Shown: positions 1 through 5,634 of the stretch, in pieces
How positions within the stretch are numbered: position 1 is the stretch's first letter
Layout: each line of letters opens with the position of its first letter
NCBI GenBank assembly: GCA_003585845.1
Contig: NQOP01000001.1
Location: 558,845 to 565,250 of the forward strand
Origin: Bifidobacteriaceae bacterium NR021
Lineage (GTDB): Bacteria > Actinomycetota > Actinomycetes > Actinomycetales > Bifidobacteriaceae
Length of the DNA: 6,406 nucleotides
Direction of reading: 5' to 3'
The notes under the pieces: model-generated
Database searches by the model: none
The model's input: only the letters and a program-made list of their open reading frames with translations
Told to the model about the DNA's origin: nothing
Position numbers and translations under genes: made by a program

Positions 1-1613
1 ATAAAGCATGATAGAAGTGTTGCGCGTGGGTCAAAAGATTGAAGTAGCGAAGTTGTTTTTGCTTTTGTGGAACTTTCTTTGTTTTTGTTATTTTCAGTAT
101 TTTTTGCTGTGTTGCTTGCTTTTAATGTTACTAATCTTGCGCCTAAATCTTCTGCTTCTTGAAGATTATGCGTAATAAGTATTATGGTTACGCCTTGATT
201 GTGTAGCGTTCCAAGAATTTCTCGAATACGTAACGCAGCTTCAAAATCTAATCCAGCTGTTGGCTCATCCAGTACGAGCACGCGTGGCTTGCAAGCTAAA
301 ACGCCAGCTATTGCAACAAGACGCTGCTGACCTCCAGAAAGCGCAAAAGGTGATTTTTCAGCCAAGTTCTCAAGGTTCAATAAGCGTAGGGTTTCATCCA
401 CACGTTCTTTAAGAGCGCTGTCTTTTAGCCCAAAATTTTTTGGTCCATAAGCGACATCGTTCCGTACTGTATCAGCAAAAAGCTGTTGTTCTGGCAGTTG
501 CATAACGTAGCCAATTGTTTGATGTAGTTTTTGTCGTATTATTTTAGATGTTTTACCTCTAACAGATATGCCATGCACTTTTATGTTTCCTGAATTGGCT
601 TTTAACAATCCACACATTGTTTTAGCAAGAGTTGATTTACCGCAGCCGTTTTCACCCATTATTGCAACTGTTTCGCCACTTTTAACAGTGAGTGAATAAT
701 CGTCAATAACAGCTGGAGAAGTTTTATCATATTTAACAGTTAGTCCGGAAATTTCTACAGCGATATCTGACTCATTTTCTTTGAATCTGCTATCTGTTAA
801 GTTTTTGTTCTTGCTAATTTTAGTTACATGATTATTAGCCAACTCAATATTAGAAAAGTAAGTTTTTAAACCATTAAAGCTTACTTCTTTCAGTATGCCA
901 TTTTCTAGTAGAAGTATGCGATTTGCTCGTTTGCATTCCTCAAAATTGTGTGTAATTTGAACAATAGTAGTGCCGTTTTTATGCAAATTATCGAATAAAG
1001 CATCAACGTCTTTGCGAGCGAACGAGTCGAGCATAGAAGTAGGTTCGTCAAGAACAAGCAGTTTAGAATTCATAGCAATAGCGCTTGCTAAAGCTACTCG
1101 TTGCTGCTGTCCGCCGCTCATAGTGCTAGGGTCAGCGTAACGCTTATCTTCCATATGAACAGTTTTTAAAGCTTCACTGATACGCTTATACATTGTTTTT
1201 CGAGGGAATTGCAAATTTTCTAGTCCGAAAGCAACATCATCTTCAGTAACAGTAGTAACAATCTGGTCTTCAGGACTTTGGAAAAGTGCGCCAATATATT
1301 TTCGTGCATTTTTATATGATTCAGCACAAGCAGTAGTATTTTCAAAAACTTTTTCACCGCATAATGTAACGTAACCGCTATCTGGTGCCGTTAAACCTGC
1401 AATAATTTTTGCCAAGGTTGACTTACCAGAACCGTTTAATCCCACAATTGCCAAGCGCTCGCCAGCGTTAATTGTAAGACTTAAATTATTAAGCGTCCAA
1501 GTTTTTCCATCATCGTAGCTAAAGCAAATATTTCGCAACACTACTTGCGCATTGTTCTCAATCATGTGCTTTTTAGCTTCGTTCATGCTACTACTTGTGC
1601 TGGTATTTTGCAT
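1..1613 (-). CDS. Duplicated ECF transporter ATPase (EcfA-EcfA'), probably fused to EcfT; 3' end outside window
   Basis: This protein supplies the energy-coupling ATPases of an ECF-type vitamin importer, here presumably for riboflavin because it follows a RibU gene. The frame is open for 537 codons from an ATG at 1613 to the window edge without a stop. ABC domain 1 (about residues 23-250) has Walker A GLNGSGKST (58-66), Q-loop FQSPEDQ (Q112), signature MSGGQ (165-169), Walker B LLVLDE (E190) and switch H222. ABC domain 2 (about 284-498) has Walker A GENGCGKST (320-328), Q372, LSGGQ (425-429), Walker B E450 and H482. Both sites look catalytically complete. A low-complexity N/K/S/T linker (about 499-521) follows, then SLLQSFDPRATLLSCF, which resembles the N-terminus of EcfT (typically LDPRxKLL). 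A three-part fusion is inferred from that short stretch only. The gene starts 21 bases after ribU. The Shine-Dalgarno is weak, so ATG codons at residues 10 or 17 remain possible starts. Confidence 0.92.
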   Translation of the reverse strand, partial: MQNTSTSSSMNEAKKHMIENNAQVVLRNICFSYDDGKTWTLNNLSLTINAGERLAIVGLNGSGKSTLAKIIAGLTAPDSGYVTLCGEKVFENTTACAESYKNARKYIGALFQSPEDQIVTTVTEDDVAFGLENLQFPRKTMYKRISEALKTVHMEDKRYADPSTMSGGQQQRVALASAIAMNSKLLVLDEPTSMLDSFARKDVDALFDNLHKNGTTIVQITHNFEECKRANRILLLENGILKEVSFNGLKTYFSNIELANNHVTKISKNKNLTDSRFKENESDIAVEISGLTVKYDKTSPAVIDDYSLTVKSGETVAIMGENGCGKSTLAKTMCGLLKANSGNIKVHGISVRGKTSKIIRQKLHQTIGYVMQLPEQQLFADTVRNDVAYGPKNFGLKDSALKERVDETLRLLNLENLAEKSPFALSGGQQRLVAIAGVLACKPRVLVLDEPTAGLDFEAALRIREILGTLHNQGVTIILITHNLQEAEDLGARLVTLKASNTAKNTENNKNKESSTKAKTTSLLQSFDPRATLLSCF

Positions 1614-1634
1614 AGTTTATGCCGTTTAGAAGAT

Positions 1635-2207
1635 TTACTTGCTGTGGTGGAGTAGTTTAGAAACTGGTTTATAAACAAGCATTGTTACTACAACGTGAAG
1701 CGTAAGTTTAATAATATTAAACGGCAGTAATGCTGGAAGAATAAGCGATGCAACTGTAGCAACGGTTATCTTTGGTGAATAAAGTGGCGTAATAACAAGA
1801 TTTCCAGCTATTGCAAGAGCAATAGCAATAATTGATCCTGCCAAAAGTGCAATGATTGCGCCTTTTTTGGTATGCATTTTTTTGTACACGATTGCTGCTG
1901 TAACGCTAGCTCCTAAAGATACTAGCACTGCCATGATTGTGCCTAGCGGATTGGTAAATAAGTGCGGAGCGAAACCTAGAATACTTACGATTGCTGCAGC
2001 GGCAGGACCGTATGCGAATCCTGCAACTAGGCATACTATTCCTGAAGGATCATATTTTAAATACGGCAAGTCTGGAATAAGTGGAAATTCTATGAAACTT
2101 ACTGCCATTGAAAGTGCAACAAATAGAGCATATTTTGCTATTTTTTCGCTAGACCAGTTAGAGTTCTTTGCATAAGTTTGGTGATTATTTGTATTAGAAA
2201 TGCCCAT
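1635..2207 (-). CDS. ribU: ECF transporter S component, riboflavin-specific (RibU family)
   Basis: This 190-residue integral membrane protein is the substrate-binding subunit of an ECF importer, most likely for riboflavin. About six hydrophobic segments are visible (roughly 23-41, 54-78, 84-109, 116-141, 147-164, 162-182). The first holds AxxxA spacing (A27, A31, A35), the pattern S components use to dock on the T subunit. RibU-like signatures are LKYDPSGI (50-57), the following AGFAYGP (62-68) and ILPALLPFNIIK (156-167) near the C-terminus. The 190-residue length is normal for the family. The start at 2207 is supported by GGAG at 2215-2218, seven bases upstream, and by the FMN riboswitch directly ahead, which also supports the substrate. 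The two-ATPase partner gene follows after 21 bases, so the two are almost certainly co-transcribed. The hydrophilic N-terminal 20 residues show no recognised function. Confidence 0.93.
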   Translation of the reverse strand: MGISNTNNHQTYAKNSNWSSEKIAKYALFVALSMAVSFIEFPLIPDLPYLKYDPSGIVCLVAGFAYGPAAAAIVSILGFAPHLFTNPLGTIMAVLVSLGASVTAAIVYKKMHTKKGAIIALLAGSIIAIALAIAGNLVITPLYSPKITVATVASLILPALLPFNIIKLTLHVVVTMLVYKPVSKLLHHSK

Positions 2208-2214
2208 GATGGGT

Positions 2215-2218
2215 CTCC
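2215..2218 (-). promoter_or_regulatory. Ribosome binding site of ribU
   Basis: On the minus strand GGAG lies seven bases before the ATG at 2207. It sits immediately beside the last base pairs of the riboswitch closing stem: GAAAC is followed at once by GGAG. This position suggests that ligand-dependent folding controls access of the ribosome. The overlapping CGGA could also pair with TCCG of the aptamer's GTCCGGATG end, which would hide the site. Confidence 0.7.
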
Positions 2219-2355
2219 GTTTCTTTCATCCGGACTGTAACCGTTGGCTTCGGAATTTAACCGAATCAGCAGCTTGTAAGCCGCTCGCGGGCTTCAAAAA
2301 CGCATGAAACACGTATTTTGTTACCGCCAGTAAGGATTTTCACCTTCCCTGAAAC
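2219..2355 (-). ncRNA. FMN riboswitch (RFN element)
   Basis: The minus strand carries the conserved RFN blocks in order. AGGGAAGGTGAAAATCC starts at 2350 and is followed by TTACTGGCGGTAA. A variable arm comes next, then GCCCGCGAGC and a small stem (GCGGCT / AGCTGC). After these come TGATTCGGTTAAATTCCGA, AGCCAACGGT and finally ACAGTCCGGATG ending at 2227. The closing P1 stem can be drawn as GTTTC (2355-2351) with GAAAC (2223-2219). The aptamer binds flavin mononucleotide and normally represses riboflavin synthesis or transport genes. No terminator hairpin with a U-run lies between the aptamer and ribU, and only the ribosome binding site separates P1 from the start codon. Translational control is therefore inferred. 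Confidence 0.97.
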
Positions 2356-2365
2356 TAACTATTCT

Positions 2366-2376
2366 TTTGTATCTCA
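2366..2376 (-). promoter_or_regulatory. Weak candidate -10 region for the riboswitch-ribU transcript
   Basis: Transcription must begin shortly upstream of the aptamer. On the minus strand TGAGATACAAA lies at 2376-2366. It contains TACAAA, a 4 of 6 match to TATAAT, placed so that initiation would fall near 2359, just before the P1 stem. No good -35 box is visible at the usual spacing. The call rests mainly on position. Confidence 0.22.
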
Positions 2377-2391
2377 TGCTAAGAACATTGT

Positions 2392-2400
2392 TGTGATAAT
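2392..2400 (+). promoter_or_regulatory. Extended -10 promoter of the glycosyltransferase gene
   Basis: TGTGATAAT contains GATAAT (2395-2400, 5 of 6 to consensus) preceded by TG one base away, the extended -10 arrangement. No good -35 is visible, which extended -10 promoters tolerate. Initiation would fall near 2407, giving a leader of about 26 bases before the ATG at 2433. It is divergent from the riboswitch transcript, and the two promoter regions overlap. Confidence 0.42.
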
Positions 2401-2432
2401 TGTGTGGCGAGGGTAGGTGCGAGAATACAAGT

Positions 2433-3467
2433 ATGAGCAATACGAGTGCATCAAAAAAAATTACTACTAATAACGCAACTAGCATTGATAAATTAGCTAT
2501 TGTTGTTGTCACTTATAAGCGTCAAGAGCTTTTGGAGAATTTATTCCATTCGTTTGAATGTTTAAAAGAATGCCCTTGGCGTATTGTCGTTGTTGACAAT
2601 GAGTGCAGTGACAAAACCGGCGAAATGGTTGCTCGTCTTGAAGCTTCTTTAACTAATCGTTGGGGTAAAGCTCAAAAAGATTGTGAAGGCAATGAACTTC
2701 ATGTTGTGTATGCTCCTCAAGATGAAAATCTTGGTGGTGCTGGCGGCTTTAGTGCTGGTGTTAAAAAAGCTTATGAACTTGGAGCTAAGTGGTTCTGGGT
2801 TATGGATGACGATGTTGAAACAGTGCCTGAATCTATTGAGCGTCTTGCTCCTTGGACTAAGCGTCACGCTGTTGTTCAAGGAAGTCGTTTAGATTATGAC
2901 GGTGGTAAATTCTACTGGCAGTACGATTTTTTGGTTCCGCTTGGTATTCCAAATCCTATTGCGCCTGCTGCTTTTGGCGCAGCTGGATACAAAGTTATGA
3001 ATACGATGTGTTTTGAGGGTGGTTTGATTCGTCGAGATATAGTTGAAAAAATCGGCTTCCCGGATTCGCGCTACTTTATTTACTGGGATGATACTACTTA
3101 CGGGTATCTTGCGAGTAAGGTTACGAATCCTATTGTTGTTCCGGATATTATTCTTCGTCGCACTCGTGATATTCCTAATTGGGATATTGCAGGAGTGCGT
3201 CAGTTAAATTCAACATCGGACATGAATCGTTATCATATTATGCGAAATAGAGGCTTTATGGCTCGCTACTTTATGGTTCATGGCGATTTTCGTCCGTTTA
3301 TGTTTGCGCTTGGAACTGCTTTAACAGCTGCTAAAGAGCTTATTCGTTTGATAGCTGTAGATCGTGAGCATATTATTTCAGGTATTGGTAAATTGTTTAC
3401 CGGTTGGATTGATTCTCGAAAAATTTTGCACGATCAAGACTGGAAACCTATGCCTTCGTTGAAGTAG
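2433..3467 (+). CDS. GT2 family glycosyltransferase (galactofuranosyl/rhamnosyltransferase-like)
   Basis: This 344-residue cytoplasmic or membrane-associated enzyme is predicted to transfer a sugar from a nucleotide-sugar donor to a cell-surface polysaccharide or glycolipid. The GT-A fold is visible from residue 21: LAIVVVTYKR (21-30), IVVVDNECSD (51-60), ENLGGAGGFSAG (98-109) and the metal-binding DDD at 125-127 in WVMDDDVE. FIYWDD (215-220) corresponds to the region of the acceptor-site base in GlfT2-like enzymes, but the usual following acidic residue is replaced (WDDTTYGY). The C-terminal 60 residues are amphipathic to hydrophobic and may touch the membrane. A TTG at 2400 would add 11 residues, but it lies inside the probable -10 box, so ATG 2433 was chosen. 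The Shine-Dalgarno is weak (AGGTG at 2415-2419). There is no terminator before ppgK, so read-through is possible. Donor and acceptor cannot be assigned. Confidence 0.88.
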   Translation: MSNTSASKKITTNNATSIDKLAIVVVTYKRQELLENLFHSFECLKECPWRIVVVDNECSDKTGEMVARLEASLTNRWGKAQKDCEGNELHVVYAPQDENLGGAGGFSAGVKKAYELGAKWFWVMDDDVETVPESIERLAPWTKRHAVVQGSRLDYDGGKFYWQYDFLVPLGIPNPIAPAAFGAAGYKVMNTMCFEGGLIRRDIVEKIGFPDSRYFIYWDDTTYGYLASKVTNPIVVPDIILRRTRDIPNWDIAGVRQLNSTSDMNRYHIMRNRGFMARYFMVHGDFRPFMFALGTALTAAKELIRLIAVDREHIISGIGKLFTGWIDSRKILHDQDWKPMPSLK

Positions 3468-3489
3468 AAGTTAGTAAACAGTAAGCGTG

Positions 3490-3512
3490 TCGTATCGGAT
3501 ATACGATAGAAT
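3490..3512 (+). promoter_or_regulatory. Inverted repeat and -10-like box upstream of ppgK
   Basis: TCGTAT (3490-3495) and ATACGA (3501-3506) form a perfect 6-base inverted repeat with a 5-base spacer. TAGAAT (3507-3512), a 5 of 6 match to the -10 consensus, follows directly. The arrangement fits a promoter with an operator in its spacer region, about 50 bases before the ppgK start. There is no convincing -35 and no T-run after the repeat, so a terminator for the upstream gene is unlikely. Confidence 0.35.
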
Positions 3513-3542
3513 ACTGGTAATTGTCCATACAGCACACATTCA

Positions 3543-3550
3543 GAGGGGAG
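3543..3550 (+). promoter_or_regulatory. Strong ribosome binding site of ppgK
   Basis: GAGGGGAG ends ten bases before the ATG at 3561. It is the most purine-rich Shine-Dalgarno in the window and fixes the ppgK start. It suggests higher translation than for the neighbouring glycosyltransferase or aminotransferase. Confidence 0.75.
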
Positions 3551-3560
3551 TGTTAGTGAA

Positions 3561-4334
3561 ATGATTGACACTGCACAAGCATTTGGCGTCGATATTGGTG
3601 GCTCCGGTATTAAGGCCGCTCCAGTAAATTTGGAAAAGGGAGAGTTCGCAGAACCTCGATACAAAATTCTCACTCCTGCGGTTTCTACGCCTCAAGCAGT
3701 TGCAGATATTGTTCGTCAGCAGCTTGAACATTTTGAAGTACCTGCAGATGTGCCTGTTGGAATTGCGTTCCCTGCTCCAATTAAGCCTGGTAAGAAGCTC
3801 GATTTTATGGCAAATCTTGACCAGTCTTGGATTGGTGTTGATGTTACTGAAGTCTTTAGCGAGGCTTGTGGTCGTCCTGTAACAGTAGTTAACGATGCCG
3901 ATGCTGCTGGTTTAGCTGAGCAGCGTTTTGGTGCGGCAAAAGACAAGGATGGCTTGGTTATTGCTACTACTCTTGGCACTGGTATTGGCACGGCTTTGAT
4001 TTACAACGGTGTGCTTATTCCAAACACTGAGCTTGGTCATATTCAGCTTGAAAAAGGTAAGGGCGATGCTGAAAAGTACGCTGCTTCTTCTGTTCGTGAA
4101 AAGTTGGATATGGGCTATAAGAAGTGGGCTAAGCGTTTGACTAAGTACTACGGCTTGATGGAAAAGTATTTCAACCCAGATTTGTTTGTTGTCGGTGGTG
4201 GCGTTAGCCGCGTAAGCGAAAAGTTCTTGCCACATATCGATATTAAAACTCCTATTGTTGTTGCAACATTGCATAATGAGGCTGGAATTATTGGTGCAGC
4301 TTACTATGCAATGCAAAAAATGCAGCAAAACTAA
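3561..4334 (+). CDS. ppgK: Polyphosphate glucokinase (EC 2.7.1.63)
   Basis: This enzyme phosphorylates glucose to glucose-6-phosphate using inorganic polyphosphate (often also ATP), feeding cytoplasmic sugar metabolism. The 257-residue length is typical of actinobacterial PpgK. ROK/ASKHA motifs appear in order: phosphate loop GVDIGGSGIK (9-18), PVGIAFPAPI (65-74), NDADAAGLAE (111-120) with D112 as the expected catalytic base, second phosphate loop LGTGIGTAL (138-146), and the glucose-contacting PNTELGHI (154-161) with E157 and H160. KW near 188-189, PDLFVVGGGVS (206-216) and NEAGIIGAA (239-247) complete the family pattern. The cysteine-rich zinc motif of many ROK kinases is absent, as expected for PpgK. 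Codons are somewhat richer in G and C than in the neighbours, fitting a well-expressed housekeeping gene. It probably has its own promoter and ends in a clear terminator. Confidence 0.95.
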   Translation: MIDTAQAFGVDIGGSGIKAAPVNLEKGEFAEPRYKILTPAVSTPQAVADIVRQQLEHFEVPADVPVGIAFPAPIKPGKKLDFMANLDQSWIGVDVTEVFSEACGRPVTVVNDADAAGLAEQRFGAAKDKDGLVIATTLGTGIGTALIYNGVLIPNTELGHIQLEKGKGDAEKYAASSVREKLDMGYKKWAKRLTKYYGLMEKYFNPDLFVVGGGVSRVSEKFLPHIDIKTPIVVATLHNEAGIIGAAYYAMQKMQQN

Positions 4335-4365
4335 AAAATAACTAAATATTATTTGTTATCTATTG

Positions 4366-4401
4366 AGCTGGGTGAGCAGTTTATACTGCAGCCCAGCTTT
4401 T
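4366..4401 (+). terminator. Rho-independent terminator after ppgK
   Basis: AGCTGGG (4366-4372) pairs with CCCAGCT (4392-4398). Inside it GCAGT (4376-4380) pairs with ACTGC (4385-4389) around a TTAT loop. The two-tier hairpin runs into TTTTGTT starting at 4398. It lies 31 bases after the ppgK stop. There is no matching T-run on the minus strand, so it appears one-directional. Confidence 0.88.
4382..4387 (+). promoter_or_regulatory. Possible -10 box of the aminotransferase gene inside the terminator
   Basis: TATACT, 5 of 6 to the -10 consensus, lies in the loop and inner stem of the ppgK terminator. Initiation would fall near 4394, about 34 bases before the GTG start. Only 26 bases separate the terminator T-run from the next gene, so any independent promoter has to overlap the hairpin. 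No good -35 is seen at 16-18 bases. Confidence 0.3.
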
Positions 4402-4427
4402 GTTATGCCAAGTGTTAGGGTAGTTTC

Positions 4428-5615
4428 GTGCGATTTTCTTCTAGAGTAGATGTGAGTGAGCCAAATCCTATTATTTTAGCTCAGCGAAAAGCTATTTTTA
4501 ATGGCGTAAAGCTTACTAAATTAAACGATTCCAATCCAACGTCTCACGGCTTAGCACCTAAATGTTTAAGTGGACGTTACACAGCAGACCCTAGGGGTCC
4601 TAAGGAAATTCGCGATATTATTTCAAACTTCATCAATAAGCGAGATAACCGCACTGAAAAGTCTGTTCCATCAAAGCTTAATTCGAATCAGCTTTATGTG
4701 CTTTCTTCAACTTCTCAAGCTTACGCATGGCTTATGATGCTTTTATGTGATGCAGGGGATGCCGTTATGGGACCAACTCCTGGATATCCTCTTATAGAGT
4801 CTATTGCGCGCTTGCAATGCGTGAATGCAATACCGTATCCTTTGCACTATGATGGTTCTTGGACTATTGATATTGCGCGTGTTAGAGAACTTTTAGAAGA
4901 TGCGTCTTTGCGCATTAAAGCTCTTGTGCTTATTAATCCAAATAATCCTACAGGCTCATATGTCAAGCCTGAAGAACGTGAAATACTATTGCAATTATGT
5001 CGTGATAATGGTGTTGCGATTATTGCAGACGAAGTATTTTATGAATATTCGCTTGAACCTTTTGCTGGAAATGCTCGTCTTGCTGGAGAATCTTCTACTT
5101 TAGTTTTTGCGCTTGATGGATTCTCCAAAATGCTTGCTGCTCCTCACGCAAAAGTTGGTTGGATTGAAGTTTCAGGTCCTAAAGATGATGTTTATGAAGC
5201 ACAAAAAAGGCTTGACGTTATAGCTGATGATTTTTTGCCTATTGGTAATACTGTTTCTGAGCGCATACCAGAATTATTGCAATATGCATCTTCTCAAAGC
5301 ACTATTGTGCGAAATCGTATTATTAATAATCTGCATACGCTGCGAGAAACGTTGGCATCTACACCTAAATGCTGTGTTAGCGCGTTGCGTGCAGAAGGCG
5401 GATGGAATATTTTATTGCGTGTACCATCTTGCATTGACGATGATGTATTAGCTTTGAGATTGATGAAAGATTATAATTTAGTTTCTCAACCTGGATATTA
5501 TTTCGATATGCCAGTTAATGGGTATTTAGCATTGTCATTATTGCCAGAGCCGCAACAGTTTATTAGCGGATTACATGCGCTTCTTCGAACTGTAGATGCA
5601 TTGTTAGAAGAATAG
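4428..5615 (+). CDS. PLP-dependent class I/II aminotransferase, substrate unknown
   Basis: This 395-residue cytoplasmic enzyme should catalyse amino-group transfer with pyridoxal phosphate (fold type I). Visible landmarks are FSSR at 3-6, DSNPTSHGL (34-42), PDPRG-like ADPRG (53-57), STSQAY (94-99), GPTPGYPL (115-122), NPNNPTG (170-176) with N173, ADEVFYEY (200-207) with D201 contacting the pyridine nitrogen, and the Schiff-base lysine K234 in GFSK. At the usual phosphate-binding arginine eight residues later there is K242 (HAKVGW). The C-terminal arginine that normally binds the substrate carboxylate is replaced by alanine in YLALSLLPEP. From memory of the family, both changes recur in a subgroup of bacterial aminotransferases, so they are probably not decay. 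GTG 4428 is the first possible start after an in-frame TAG at 4416-4418. TAGGG at 4416-4420 gives a Shine-Dalgarno seven bases upstream. Confidence 0.9.
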   Translation: MRFSSRVDVSEPNPIILAQRKAIFNGVKLTKLNDSNPTSHGLAPKCLSGRYTADPRGPKEIRDIISNFINKRDNRTEKSVPSKLNSNQLYVLSSTSQAYAWLMMLLCDAGDAVMGPTPGYPLIESIARLQCVNAIPYPLHYDGSWTIDIARVRELLEDASLRIKALVLINPNNPTGSYVKPEEREILLQLCRDNGVAIIADEVFYEYSLEPFAGNARLAGESSTLVFALDGFSKMLAAPHAKVGWIEVSGPKDDVYEAQKRLDVIADDFLPIGNTVSERIPELLQYASSQSTIVRNRIINNLHTLRETLASTPKCCVSALRAEGGWNILLRVPSCIDDDVLALRLMKDYNLVSQPGYYFDMPVNGYLALSLLPEPQQFISGLHALLRTVDALLEE

Positions 5616-5633
5616 TAATTATATAAATAATTA
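5616..5633. repeat. All-AT inverted repeat between convergent genes
   Basis: TAATTAT (5616-5622) and ATAATTA (5627-5633) form a perfect 7-base inverted repeat around ATAA. They fill nearly the whole 19-base gap between the two converging stop codons. The stem is too weak to be a confident terminator, but it is the only candidate structure at the end of both genes. Confidence 0.4.
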
Positions 5634-5634
5634 T

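Noticed and set aside
1852..2175. 107-residue plus-strand open frame opposite ribU
   Set aside because: It lies entirely antisense to a well-supported membrane protein gene, has no ribosome binding site, and its composition reflects the complement of hydrophobic codons.
2400..2432. TTG start that would lengthen the glycosyltransferase by 11 residues
   Set aside because: The TTG overlaps the probable -10 box, so it would lie upstream of the transcript, and the added residues do not extend the conserved fold.
2321..2512. 63-residue minus-strand open frame running into the riboswitch
   Set aside because: It overlaps the conserved RFN aptamer and the divergent promoter region. Its tail translates the aptamer sequence (EGENPYWR), which is an RNA motif, not a protein one.
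3912..4328. 138-residue minus-strand open frame opposite ppgK
   Set aside because: It is a shadow of the ppgK reading frame with no recognisable domain or translation signal.
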